From the IMG/VR virus record IMGVR_UViG_3300022926_000007, positions 17,747 to 81,746 of that record: a stretch of DNA of 64,000 nucleotides, one strand, 5' to 3'. A model generated the notes under the pieces. The model was not told the DNA's origin. It ran no database searches and saw only the letters and a list, made by a program, of their open reading frames with translations. Positions 50,118-57,655 of the stretch are shown here, in pieces. The translations under genes and the position numbers were made by a program. This stretch comes from a virus. The stretch's first letter is position 1, and every line of letters begins with the position of its first letter.

Positions 50118-50963
50118 TCAGAAATCACTAATATTCTCAATCATTGACTTCAATTTATTTTCTATAAAGTAAGGCAACAGTAGCGACCTGTCTGGTACTT
50201 TATAGCTTCTAAATGTATTTATAATGTTATTTTCTATCGTTAATGGTATTTGGGATAGATCAATTAACTTCTTATTTCTATTAAAGTTCTTTTTGGTTTC
50301 TGACCCTAATGGTATATTATCTACATTTGACCACTCTTCCAACTTTTGTTTTGTAATTGGTTTTTGTCTTTCACCCGTTTTAAATACATCATCTGGACTT
50401 AATATATTTGGTACACCATCTGATCTATCACCTTTAATAATTTGTTCTCTTAAAAATTTAATTGGATCTAATTGTTCACCAATGTAGGCCTTTAAAAACG
50501 GTGACCATTGGTATACATCACCATAATGTTGTAATTGTATAAAGTCTTTATCACCTGAAATAATTAAATACTTGTCTTCTTCTCTTAATTTTACAAGTGT
50601 TGCTATAATATCATCTGCTTCAGCGTTCTCAACATACATTACAATGTAAGGAAAACTTTTAGCAATCTCATTTTTAATTTCTGTGATTATTTTAAAGATA
50701 TTATCCCAATCAAATGGTCCATCTAATCTACTTTGTTTTCTACTGTACTTATAATTAGGAAAGAAATCTCTACGCCAAGGATCACCAGCGTCTGAACATA
50801 ATACCATTGTACCATATTCTTCTTTAAACTTTACATTAAAACCTCTTAAAGAATTTAAGACCATATGTCTAATCATTTCTTTATTTGGTTTTACATCACC
50901 TTTACCTCTTACTTGAGCCATAAGGTTTGATATTAAAACTTGATTAAGGTCTACTAAAATCAT
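50118..50963 (-). CDS. rnh: RNase H / 5'-3' exonuclease (T4 Rnh, FEN family)
   Basis: 281 aa (T4 Rnh, 305 aa). MILVDLNQVLISNLMA (first metal Asp), LCSDAGDPWRRDFFPNYKYS, the VENAEADDIIATLVK acidic cluster and IISGDKDFIQLQHYGDVYQW are hallmark FEN motifs; the helix-hairpin-helix part includes KGDRSDGVPN. It removes RNA primers and processes flaps on the lagging strand. Confidence 0.92.
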   Translation of the reverse strand: MILVDLNQVLISNLMAQVRGKGDVKPNKEMIRHMVLNSLRGFNVKFKEEYGTMVLCSDAGDPWRRDFFPNYKYSRKQSRLDGPFDWDNIFKIITEIKNEIAKSFPYIVMYVENAEADDIIATLVKLREEDKYLIISGDKDFIQLQHYGDVYQWSPFLKAYIGEQLDPIKFLREQIIKGDRSDGVPNILSPDDVFKTGERQKPITKQKLEEWSNVDNIPLGSETKKNFNRNKKLIDLSQIPLTIENNIINTFRSYKVPDRSLLLPYFIENKLKSMIENISDF

Positions 50964-51186
50964 TTAAATATTTCTTTTTATACCATTGATAAAACATCTT
51001 ATCGCCAAAGTATTCTACAATATGACTTGCTGGCACTTGGTCACTTCTAATACAATCGGCCACTTCTTGGTATTCCGTTCTATCAATCTTTAATTGTTTT
51101 TGTGGTTTCATTTTAGCTAAAGTCAAAGGGGTCTTTTTTCTTTTTATATGCTTCAATTCGTTCAAAGTTTTTTCTATGTCTTTCAT
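50944..51186 (-). CDS. Small basic hypothetical protein
   Basis: 80 aa, overlaps the RNase H start by 20 bases. Contains DCIRSDQVPASHIVEYFGDK followed by FYQWYKKKYL. Such a protein upstream of rnh could be a small replication accessory; family unknown. Confidence 0.6.
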   Translation of the reverse strand: MKDIEKTLNELKHIKRKKTPLTLAKMKPQKQLKIDRTEYQEVADCIRSDQVPASHIVEYFGDKMFYQWYKKKYLNDFSRP

Positions 51187-51268
51187 ATATTATATAGACT
51201 AGTGTAAAACCTACAACATAAACTATTAAACTAATAAATCCTAATATTAATCCTCCTGTAAATGTCAT
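51113..51268 (-). CDS. Small membrane protein
   Basis: 51 aa: one helix (GGLILGFISLIVYVVGFTLV) then a charged tail KKKKDPFDFS. It begins just after an intrinsic terminator and overlaps the next gene by 74 bases, so confidence is limited. Confidence 0.42.
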   Translation of the reverse strand: MTFTGGLILGFISLIVYVVGFTLVYIIYERHRKNFERIEAYKKKKDPFDFS

Positions 51269-51271
51269 TTT

Positions 51272-51297
51272 AAAAATGGTGGCGATTTCTCGCCACC
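51272..51297 (-). terminator. Intrinsic terminator
   Basis: Minus strand 8-bp stem GGTGGCGA/TCGCCACC with a GAAA tetraloop followed by ATTTTTA. It ends the transcript of the HTH gene. Confidence 0.88.
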
Positions 51298-51312
51298 AAA
51301 TGTATATCTTTC

Positions 51313-51657
51313 TTAAGCGTCAATAGAAGCTACTGTAGCTTTTGTAGGAGCTTTAGTGCTAGCATTGTCGTATTTAAAAGGTGTTCCGTATAAAGCCTGG
51401 ATACCAGCAGCTATGATAGCTCTTGTAGGGTTACCCATTCTGTAAACGTGTTTACCTTTTTGTTTTGAACCGTAGATCATATAACCTTCAGCTCTTAAAG
51501 TATCAACCATAGCTCTTGGTGATTTTAAACCGAAAGTCGTATTTAAAGCTTTCCAAGATACTGATTGTCCTCTTTGTAATAGATTTAGAATTTTGTCTTT
51601 TTTAGACATTTTTTTTCTGCCTCTAGTTTCTGTTTTATTAGATTTTAAACCAAACAT
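51313..51657 (-). CDS. HTH-type DNA-binding phage protein
   Basis: 114 aa. The ATG at 51657 has a strong AAGGAG; the longer frame would use a start beyond this RBS. SKKDKILNLLQRGQSVSWKA then LKSPRAMVDTLRAEGYMIYG is a winged-helix-like HTH, and GNPTRAIIAAGIQALYGTPF is a conserved C-terminal tail I recall from marine phages. With its own terminator it is probably highly expressed; perhaps a chromatin-like or regulatory factor. Confidence 0.72.
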   Translation of the reverse strand: MFGLKSNKTETRGRKKMSKKDKILNLLQRGQSVSWKALNTTFGLKSPRAMVDTLRAEGYMIYGSKQKGKHVYRMGNPTRAIIAAGIQALYGTPFKYDNASTKAPTKATVASIDA

Positions 51658-51729
51658 AATTTTCTCCTTTATCAATTGGTTAATAATACTATTTTACAAC
51701 CTGTTAAGGCGATTCTCGTAAGAATTTTG

Positions 51730-52194
51730 TTAATCATCTAAATTATCTCCATCAAACATACCATTTAGATCATTTAATTCGTCTTTAAATTCGTTGCTTA
51801 AAGGCTTTTGATTTTTAGCTTTTATCTCTAAAACCTTTGTATAATCTATTTTAGCTGACTTTTCACCTCTTTTATTAATATTAATCTCTACAATTTTATC
51901 TGCTAGTTCTTGTGTAGGATGTTTCATATCAAAATCTCTATAGATTAAACCTCTAATCAAATCTACCACTAATGCTAAATCTTTTGTGAAATTATATCCG
52001 TCAGTTTTAACAGCAAGATCATATAGTTGTCTTAATAAGTTCATACTAATATCGTCAACAGCCGTTTCTACAAATTGTTTTGTTTGTTGAGCTTGTATCT
52101 TTTTAGCGGTCTTATCATCTTTTGGTGGACCTGCTGTTGATCGTTCAACAATACGGTTTGTTGGAAATGGTATGATTTTATTATCATCTGACAC
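51730..52194 (-). CDS. Conserved-type phage protein
   Basis: 154 aa. N-terminus DNKIIPFPTNRIV is followed by an RDFDMKHPTQELADKI helix block and an acidic C-terminus (GMFDGDNLDD). Unknown. Its first base overlaps the glutaredoxin stop. Confidence 0.65.
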   Translation of the reverse strand: MSDDNKIIPFPTNRIVERSTAGPPKDDKTAKKIQAQQTKQFVETAVDDISMNLLRQLYDLAVKTDGYNFTKDLALVVDLIRGLIYRDFDMKHPTQELADKIVEININKRGEKSAKIDYTKVLEIKAKNQKPLSNEFKDELNDLNGMFDGDNLDD

Positions 52195-52457
52195 TATATA
52201 ATCTCACCCTTAAAGTTTACTTTTCCCATATCAGCAAAAAACTCTACTAATTGATTATAACCACCAACTAGTTTACCATCAATTTTAATTTGTGGCATAG
52301 TTCTTACTTGTTTACCTATGTCTTCTAACATAGCTTGAGGAGAGTCAAACTCTTCCATCTTTTTTTCTGTATATTCATAACCTAAAGACTTAACCAAATG
52401 TTTAGCCTTATTACAAAATGTACAGTTTTGTTTACTGTATATTATTATTTCCATCAT
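52194..52457 (-). CDS. Glutaredoxin
   Basis: 87 aa, thioredoxin fold. Active site CTFC (positions 12-15), cis-proline TMPQIKIDG, and GGYNQLVEFF at the glutathione-binding end. Probably the electron donor for the class I ribonucleotide reductase encoded downstream. Either of two tandem ATGs may be the start; it overlaps the lipoprotein gene by 26 bases. Confidence 0.92.
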   Translation of the reverse strand: MMEIIIYSKQNCTFCNKAKHLVKSLGYEYTEKKMEEFDSPQAMLEDIGKQVRTMPQIKIDGKLVGGYNQLVEFFADMGKVNFKGEII

Positions 52458-53049
52458 CTTTACCTATTAAGTTATCGTAAGCGATTTGAGCCTTCTCTTT
52501 TACATTATAAGCGTCAACAGCTTCAGCAATTGTGAAGTTATACATTTTATTGTATTCGCCCATTGGTAATCTTAAACCAATCCAACTTCTATAATAACCT
52601 TGTTTAGTTATAGTTACATCTTTAGCAAATATTTCATAACCTCTAACTGGTGTATCTTTAATTAAGTTTACAATCGTACTCTCAACTTCGGATACTGTAG
52701 TTTTTGTATGAGTCTTTCCCAATTCAGTAATGAATTGTTTGGAAGATTTATTCATTTCTCCTTTAATAATGTCAGCCATTTCTGCTTTAGCAATCATCAT
52801 AGCTTTTTCAATTGATAATGCCAAGTCTGGCGATACGGCTGTACCAACACCAAAGATACACATTTTATCTTTGTCTTTACCAAAAGTAGGTGTATCACAC
52901 GCTTTCTTATCTGAAAAGTCATTCATATACCATTTTGGCACTTGATTTAAAACTTTACCTTTTTCACTTTTCATCTTATATGTCGCTGAACAGTTAGCCA
53001 CTAATAGGCCTGCTACAACAACTGTAAGTAGTTTTTTCATTTTATTCAT
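52432..53049 (-). CDS. LPP20-like lipoprotein
   Basis: 205 aa. Lipobox LLVANCS (Cys at residue 20) after a typical signal. The mature part, VPKWYMNDF...CIFGVGTAV...ALSIEKAMMIAKAEMADII, follows the LPP20 family pattern (W-Y after VP, FGVG, an Ala-rich helix). Likely inserted in the outer membrane of the infected cell; role unknown. Own strong promoter. Confidence 0.75.
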   Translation of the reverse strand: MNKMKKLLTVVVAGLLVANCSATYKMKSEKGKVLNQVPKWYMNDFSDKKACDTPTFGKDKDKMCIFGVGTAVSPDLALSIEKAMMIAKAEMADIIKGEMNKSSKQFITELGKTHTKTTVSEVESTIVNLIKDTPVRGYEIFAKDVTITKQGYYRSWIGLRLPMGEYNKMYNFTIAEAVDAYNVKEKAQIAYDNLIGKDDGNNNIQ

Positions 53050-53051
53050 AA

Positions 53052-53192
53052 TTAATTAACCTCACTTTTTACATTATATACTAATTGTTGTAATTTGTCA
53101 AGTCCCATTGAAACATAGTCTAAAAACTCACTTCCAGACATTCCAGTTACTATAATTACAACAAGTGAGATTATGATTATATTCTTAATCAT
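53052..53192 (-). CDS. Small membrane peptide
   Basis: 46 aa: a hydrophobic N-terminal helix (MIKNIIIISLVVIIVTGMSG) and a polar tail. ATGA overlap with the upstream gene. The next promoter lies within it. Confidence 0.55.
   Translation of the reverse strand: MIKNIIIISLVVIIVTGMSGSEFLDYVSMGLDKLQQLVYNVKSEVN
53073..53101 (-). promoter_or_regulatory. Sigma70-type early promoter (perfect consensus)
   Basis: Minus strand TTGACA, 17 bases, TATAAT upstream of the LPP20-like lipoprotein gene. Confidence 0.82.
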
Positions 53193-53569
53193 TTAACCTC
53201 CCATTCACCATCTATTTTTAAACACGTCTTTCCTGGTGTTTTAAAGACGTGGTTTGGCCGACTATAATATCGGCAATATTCTGGAGCTGATACATCACGG
53301 TAATAAAACTGAGCAAATAACTCCCAATAACCTGGTGTTTCTATGCCTTTTTTACCATCAGCACACTCCAAAATTTCTTCTTTGATTATCTCATCATCTT
53401 TTTGTTTGATAATCACTTTTATAAAACAATATTGACCATCAGTTTCTTCAGGTGATATTGATTTAATTTTACTATGTAATATTTTTTCACCTGAAAATGC
53501 TATATTTACAAGACCAGGTATTAAAAGTAAAACCAAAAATATTAAAAATAAAACTCTTTTCTTATTCAT
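53189..53569 (-). CDS. Exported protein, unknown
   Basis: 126 aa, N-terminal signal or anchor (RVLFLIFLVLLLIPGLVNIA, possible cleavage after FSG). Four Cys in the mature part (YCFIKV, ECADGK, YCRYYS, KTCLKI) suggest two disulfides. ATGA-coupled to its neighbours. Confidence 0.62.
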   Translation of the reverse strand: MNKKRVLFLIFLVLLLIPGLVNIAFSGEKILHSKIKSISPEETDGQYCFIKVIIKQKDDEIIKEEILECADGKKGIETPGYWELFAQFYYRDVSAPEYCRYYSRPNHVFKTPGKTCLKIDGEWEVK

Positions 53570-54039
53570 CTTTTTTCAATCCATTGTCCATCTGGTAACT
53601 GACACGCTGTACCAAATACTGCTTTTCTATTAGGACTACCAATCCCAATTAATGGCCATTGTTGAGTAATATCTACGGTAGCGTCATAATCTTTACACTT
53701 TAAAGGACCTTTCATATAAGAGCTACTTGTTTTAATTATACCACTATTGCCTGTTTTTGTATTGTACCAATTCGTATATGATTGTTTTGATGGACTTGTA
53801 TTTAAATGATCTACAAATACCGCATTGTGTACATCATAATCAGATTTGTACATTATCTCAGCACCCGCAAAAGCACCTACTAAAGCACAAGCTCCAATAG
53901 CGTAAGGGTCATTTACTCCCATTTCAACACATACACCAGTTGTTGTAGCACCACCTAATGTAGCACCAACAGTTGATCTATTAGCGCTACAATTAGTTAA
54001 CAACAAACAAACAACAAACAATAATAATGTTTTAGGCAT
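53566..54039 (-). CDS. 17-kDa surface-antigen-like lipoprotein
   Basis: 157 aa from ATG 54039; this start overlaps the upstream stop by 8 bases and places the lipobox LLTNCS correctly. A glycine-zipper-like region (STVGATLGGATTTGVCVEMG, GACALVGAFAGAE) is followed by the typical DVHNAVFVDHLNTSPSKQSY, WYNTKTGNSG and the terminal RKAVFGTACQLPDGQW. This is the alphaproteobacterial 17-kDa/RT821-type outer-membrane antigen layout. Probably host-derived; may alter the cell envelope. Confidence 0.75.
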   Translation of the reverse strand: MPKTLLLFVVCLLLTNCSANRSTVGATLGGATTTGVCVEMGVNDPYAIGACALVGAFAGAEIMYKSDYDVHNAVFVDHLNTSPSKQSYTNWYNTKTGNSGIIKTSSSYMKGPLKCKDYDATVDITQQWPLIGIGSPNRKAVFGTACQLPDGQWIEKR

Positions 54040-54193
54040 ATAATTTTTTAATTGTATCATTTACTTCGTAAAGTTTATCTTCAATTTCTTGTATTTTACC
54101 AGATGAACCGCTAAACTCATAAAGTTCTAATTGATCTGTAAGTTCTTTTTTTTCTTCTTCTAATTTTTTTATTTGTATATCTTTATCGCTCAT
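54032..54193 (-). CDS. Short coiled-coil protein
   Basis: 53 aa, MSDKDIQIKKLEEEKKELTD then a second helix; heptads throughout. Overlaps the lipoprotein start and the gene upstream by a few bases, consistent with coupling. Confidence 0.58.
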   Translation of the reverse strand: MSDKDIQIKKLEEEKKELTDQLELYEFSGSSGKIQEIEDKLYEVNDTIKKLYA

Positions 54194-54432
54194 ACACCTT
54201 CCTCTAAAAATTTATCTGTATAGTTTTTTGGTAAATCATTGTCATCAAAAACGTTTTCATATTTTGATTTATCATTTGAAAGTAATAAACATTCTGATTG
54301 AATATCTGAAATCATATTATCTATTTCTTCATCAGATGCCTTCGGATTACCATATTTCATAGTCCGAAGTTTATCTGACATTTTTTTTAGATTATCAATC
54401 TTATCACAGAACTGACTAATTTTGTGAAGCAT
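54190..54432 (-). CDS. Small acidic helical protein
   Basis: 80 aa, acidic, no signal. DEEIDNMISDIQSECLLLSN in the middle. Unknown. ATGA overlap with the coiled-coil gene. Confidence 0.58.
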   Translation of the reverse strand: MLHKISQFCDKIDNLKKMSDKLRTMKYGNPKASDEEIDNMISDIQSECLLLSNDKSKYENVFDDNDLPKNYTDKFLEEGV

Positions 54433-54634
54433 CGCCTTGTCCTGTTAAGTTTGAAAAGAAAGATTTAATCTTTGCCCAATTGGCAGCGTTCTGTTCTTTA
54501 CCTTCTTCCCAACTTGATTTTTGATATTCTACTATCTTATTCTTTTCATTTTCAATCCAATTAGTAACTGGATTTGCTTTTGCCATAATAGTAGTCATTA
54601 AAACTAAAATGGTTATCATCATCATTGTTCTCAT
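54416..54634 (-). CDS. Small secreted protein
   Basis: 72 aa from ATG 54634 (GGAAGG upstream). Signal peptide MRTMMMITILVLMTTIMAKA, cleavage before NPVTNW; the mature part is a helical 50-mer. Unknown. Confidence 0.55.
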   Translation of the reverse strand: MRTMMMITILVLMTTIMAKANPVTNWIENEKNKIVEYQKSSWEEGKEQNAANWAKIKSFFSNLTGQGDASQN

Positions 54635-54635
54635 A

Positions 54636-54923
54636 CTATATTTTCCTTCCCATTGTTTTAAAGTCCACAGCATCAACGATCATATATGGACCTTTGTTAT
54701 ACGCCACACTAATTGTTTTGCCTGTAGGTATTTGTGTGGAATAAACTCTTTTAGTTGTGGTACCTACAATTCTATCTGAAGTTGGAATGGATGGCCTACA
54801 TTTATAATTTGGCATATCATAACCGTCAAATGATGTATAATCTGAATCAATATTGACGCCTAATGATCTACAATAATTATCGTAGTCTTTTCTAATCTTA
54901 TCTAACTTCTCTTTTTTTGTCAT
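54636..54923 (-). CDS. Hypothetical protein
   Basis: 95 aa. N-terminal helix KKEKLDKIRKDYDNYCRSLG, then a beta-rich part (IVGTTTKRVYSTQIPTGKTI). No family. Its stop lies one base before the secreted protein start. Confidence 0.58.
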   Translation of the reverse strand: MTKKEKLDKIRKDYDNYCRSLGVNIDSDYTSFDGYDMPNYKCRPSIPTSDRIVGTTTKRVYSTQIPTGKTISVAYNKGPYMIVDAVDFKTMGRKI

Positions 54924-55270
54924 TATTGAATAGTATCTACTTGTTCTTTTTTCTTATAGACTTTTTCACCTTTAGTCAAATCAAAATATTCAAGTTCTTC
55001 TTGTGCTTTCTTTTCAGCATAAGTCATATTAAATATTCTTTTATAAAAAGCGTCAATCGGTTTTGGAGCTGACCAATCATCTATCAAGTTTTGTAAATGA
55101 TCTGTAGTTAAATTAAGATTACTGAAGTTTTTAGGGGCTTCAATCATATCTTCTTTAAGAGCTTTTAGATATTCTATTCTGTGTTTGTATGATTTCTTCA
55201 TAGCATTTCTCTCATCTTTTTGAGTAGCCATCTTAAACTCTTTGTGTATCATTTCTTTTGTATAAAACAT
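54923..55270 (-). CDS. Basic helical hypothetical protein
   Basis: 115 aa, preceded by AAAGGA and the promoter at 55302. Helical, with KKSYKHRIEYLKALKEDMIE and a C-terminal tail VYKKKEQVDTIQ. Unknown. Confidence 0.6.
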   Translation of the reverse strand: MFYTKEMIHKEFKMATQKDERNAMKKSYKHRIEYLKALKEDMIEAPKNFSNLNLTTDHLQNLIDDWSAPKPIDAFYKRIFNMTYAEKKAQEELEYFDLTKGEKVYKKKEQVDTIQ

Positions 55271-55301
55271 AATATATTCCTTTTGTTAGTTATTTGTATT
55301 A

Positions 55302-55330
55302 ATAATATCATAAAACCATTGGATTGTCAA
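55302..55330 (-). promoter_or_regulatory. Sigma70-type early promoter
   Basis: Minus strand TTGACA, 17 bases, TATTAT. Confidence 0.72.
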
Positions 55331-55366
55331 GCCTATAAAAATCATTGATTTTACTAGTTTTTTTAC

Positions 55367-55400
55367 TCCTGGAACCGTCCAGGACACGCCAGGATTGGCG
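55367..55400. other. Tandem short hairpins
   Basis: TCCTGGA-ACCG-TCCAGGA (55367-55384) and CGCCA-GGAT-TGGCG (55387-55400), GC-rich in an AT-rich gap between the 50-aa membrane gene and the next promoter. Possibly a termination or processing region; no U tract on the minus strand. Confidence 0.45.
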
Positions 55401-55429
55401 ATTTGTAGCTTATGTGAGTAGTACATCAT

Positions 55430-55582
55430 CTACTTTTTTCTACTTATGATTGAATCTAGTTTATCTTTAATATCAGCCATTAGCGAACCAAGTGTTAAAC
55501 AAAGATACATATAAATTTTACCAGAAAAGGTAATTGCTGTGGCAAATATCAATATAATTAAAATCAATAATAACCATTCCAT
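55430..55582 (-). CDS. Small membrane protein
   Basis: 50 aa: hydrophobic N-terminal helix (MEWLLLILIILIFATAITFS), then LTLGSLMADIKDKLDSIISR. Follows the 65-aa gene by one base. Ends in TAG. Confidence 0.52.
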   Translation of the reverse strand: MEWLLLILIILIFATAITFSGKIYMYLCLTLGSLMADIKDKLDSIISRKK

Positions 55583-55583
55583 A

Positions 55584-55781
55584 TTACTTACCCTCCGCTT
55601 CTAACTCTAATGAAGTATGAATATCTGATTGTGCTTTAGCCCACTCATCAAAAGCGTCAACTTCTTTTTGTAATTTATTTCTATAAGTAGTTAAAACTTG
55701 CTTAGCGTCATTCACTCTTCCGTCTTCAATCTGATTTAACGCTAAATCAATTATATCTATTGTAGCTAATGTGTCTATCAT
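55584..55781 (-). CDS. Small acidic helical protein
   Basis: 65 aa, IDIIDLALNQIEDGRVNDAK followed by a second long helix. Unknown, part of a run of small closely spaced genes. Confidence 0.58.
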   Translation of the reverse strand: MIDTLATIDIIDLALNQIEDGRVNDAKQVLTTYRNKLQKEVDAFDEWAKAQSDIHTSLELEAEGK

Positions 55782-55788
55782 AGTTCTC

Positions 55789-56004
55789 CTATATTCCCAA
55801 GGCAGTTATTGTTTGTTCTTCGGTGGTCGGTATTGGTTTGCCTTGTTGTAACCAATCAACCATCATTTCAAAATAAAAGGCCTCATCTTCTTTACCGCTG
55901 GCCTCTAAAACTTTTTGTCCCATTTTAAAGAATTTTAAAACGGTCATATCTTTCATACCTGGTTCTATTGCTCTAACTACTTTACCTGGTCTTTGATTGC
56001 TCAT
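55789..56004 (-). CDS. Small hypothetical protein
   Basis: 71 aa. NQRPGKVVRAIEPGMKDMTV leader and a helical FYFEMMVDWLQQGKPIPTTE. Unknown; ATGA-type overlap with its upstream neighbour. Confidence 0.58.
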   Translation of the reverse strand: MSNQRPGKVVRAIEPGMKDMTVLKFFKMGQKVLEASGKEDEAFYFEMMVDWLQQGKPIPTTEEQTITALGI

Positions 56005-56243
56005 CTATCACCTCCCTTAAAATCATCTAAATGGTTTAAATTAGCATATCTACCTGCCTCATTTATAGCATAGGCTAAAGTCTGTCTATGTTTCTTAACC
56101 GTTTTTTGATACAATTCTTTTGCCTCTTTATATGTCTTTACAATGGTCTTTGTACTTCTATCTAACGATCTCCACTCCATAATAGAATACTCTACAGCAT
56201 TGTCTATAATAGATTGTTCCCACTCGTTAGGTTTATTGTTCAT
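56001..56243 (-). CDS. Small hypothetical protein
   Basis: 80 aa from ATG 56243, which lies in the stop region of the preceding gene (further in-frame ATGs at 56249-56258 are possible). Helical: WEQSIIDNAVEYSIMEWRSL. Unknown. Confidence 0.55.
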   Translation of the reverse strand: MNNKPNEWEQSIIDNAVEYSIMEWRSLDRSTKTIVKTYKEAKELYQKTVKKHRQTLAYAINEAGRYANLNHLDDFKGGDR

Positions 56244-56568
56244 TAGCATATCCATCAATTATAATATCACCGTGATCTGGTTCATCTTCATCTTCTTGTA
56301 TTAAAACTTTACCTATAAACTCGGTATCACCACTATCAGTATAATTGGCGTCTACCATAAAAGTTTCAACACCATTTTTATTAGTAGTTATTTCGTGGTT
56401 AATTTGTGAATGGTCTACACCACCGTCATCTAAAAACTTTTGATCGGCCTCGTCTTTATCTTTTGCCAATACTTCTTGTTCAACCACTAGTGTATAATAT
56501 GTTTTCTTTCTATAGAGATTTTTACCTAAATCTTCTTTCATAGGGTAAACATTTGTATCTACTGTCAT
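56233..56568 (-). CDS. Acidic hypothetical protein
   Basis: 111 aa with an acidic C-terminal half (IQEDEDEPDHGDIIIDG). YYTLVVEQEVLAKDKDEADQ suggests a small alpha/beta fold. Acidic composition could mimic DNA, but no family is recognised. Confidence 0.6.
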   Translation of the reverse strand: MTVDTNVYPMKEDLGKNLYRKKTYYTLVVEQEVLAKDKDEADQKFLDDGGVDHSQINHEITTNKNGVETFMVDANYTDSGDTEFIGKVLIQEDEDEPDHGDIIIDGYANEQ

Positions 56569-56583
56569 AATATAGTTCTCCTT

Positions 56584-56847
56584 TTACTTTTTACTGTCCT
56601 CACTACTCATCAATAAAACAATATAGTGTATTGCTTTTAATAAATCTTTACGGTTTTTACCGTCTTTCTTACCATATCGGCAAAGATACTTAATGGCATT
56701 TGCTTGGCAAAAATCTTTGTCAATATCAAGTTGTCTTAACATATCTTGTACCTGGAAACCGTCTTTAGTTGTACTATAGTGTTCACCATAAGTACCCTTA
56801 ATGTAATCGTGTATTTCTTTTACTATTTTATCTTCGTTGTATTTCAT
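56584..56847 (-). CDS. DUF3310-like protein
   Basis: 87 aa. FQVQDMLRQLDIDKDFCQAN then AIKYLCRYGKKDGKNRKDLL and KAIHYIVLL is the DUF3310 pattern (F...N.IKYL.R...K....DL.KA..Y). The family, sometimes fused to nucleotide kinases, is common in phages and may act in nucleotide metabolism. Confidence 0.75.
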   Translation of the reverse strand: MKYNEDKIVKEIHDYIKGTYGEHYSTTKDGFQVQDMLRQLDIDKDFCQANAIKYLCRYGKKDGKNRKDLLKAIHYIVLLMSSEDSKK

Positions 56848-57251
56848 TATTGTAAACCTCTTTCATTATATATTGGTACATATTTTTTTGTTTTTTTCAA
56901 ATCAAAATCTTTTCTTAAAGATTGTCTATCCCATTTCTGACCGTAATCATTAAATAAGTTTTTATTACCGGCAGCTACATCTGGCCATACATCTTCATAA
57001 GTTTGATAGTATTGGTCTTCTTCAATTAATTCAATTCTAGTAGAATTAGCAAAGTTGGTTGCCGACTCACTATAATTCCAATCTAAAAACTTTATTAGTT
57101 TCATCTTTGTTTTTTGACTTTGAAATTTTTTTCTAAACTTTTCTGGTACATTTCTATACACAGTTTCATAGTGATAAAAGAAATCACCTTGATGTTCAGG
57201 ATCCATATACTCTCTTAAATAACAAACGTTAAAAGTTTTATTCTTATTCAT
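56847..57251 (-). CDS. Hypothetical protein
   Basis: 134 aa, aromatic-rich (HQGDFFYHYETVYRNVPEKF; YYQTYEDVWPDVAAGNKNLF). No family recognised. Both ends overlap neighbouring genes by one base. Confidence 0.6.
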   Translation of the reverse strand: MNKNKTFNVCYLREYMDPEHQGDFFYHYETVYRNVPEKFRKKFQSQKTKMKLIKFLDWNYSESATNFANSTRIELIEEDQYYQTYEDVWPDVAAGNKNLFNDYGQKWDRQSLRKDFDLKKTKKYVPIYNERGLQ

Positions 57252-57439
57252 TATTGTAAACTCCAGTAAATTATTTCATCAATGTTTTCAGCGTCAATAT
57301 TCAACATATTAATATTTTCAACATTTAATATTTCTTTTTTCGCTTTATCTTCATCAATATTACCAGACTTCATATGAGCTAGTATTTGATCTACTTTGTT
57401 TTCCGCTTCATCAGCGTAGTATTGTTTTACTTTTGACAT
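57251..57439 (-). CDS. Small hypothetical early protein
   Basis: 62 aa from ATG 57439 with AAAGGAGAAAACACT upstream, the same leader as the + strand gene at 24873. MSKVKQYYADEAENKVDQIL then a hydrophobic/acidic tail. First gene after the promoter at 57475. Confidence 0.6.
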   Translation of the reverse strand: MSKVKQYYADEAENKVDQILAHMKSGNIDEDKAKKEILNVENINMLNIDAENIDEIIYWSLQ

Positions 57440-57474
57440 AGTGTTTTCTCCTTTATTGTTTAACATATACTATT

Positions 57475-57502
57475 ATAATATCATACCTGGCCTATAAGTC
57501 AA
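57475..57502 (-). promoter_or_regulatory. Sigma70-type early promoter
   Basis: Minus strand TTGACT, 16 bases, TATTAT; spacer sequence resembles the promoter at 46563. Confidence 0.65.
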
Positions 57503-57535
57503 GCGTTATTTTATGTTGATTTTATTGATTTTTTG

Positions 57536-57642
57536 GTAGAACAATACCAGAACATTTGTAGGGAAGGGTGATTTTGGCCTATTTCCAGTTATTTTTGACC
57601 CAATTCTGGTCTGATTCGTAAAGAGTGTGTAAATTGTTCTAC
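57536..57642. other. Nested inverted repeats, possible structured RNA
   Basis: GTAGAACAAT (57536-57545) pairs with ATTGTTCTAC (57633-57642), and directly inside it ACCAGAA (57547-57553) pairs with TTCTGGT (57604-57610). This gives a long two-part stem in the 216-base gap between the RuvC-like gene and the next promoter. No ORF is seen in it. Confidence 0.5.
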
Positions 57643-57655
57643 AACCTTTTTAGTG

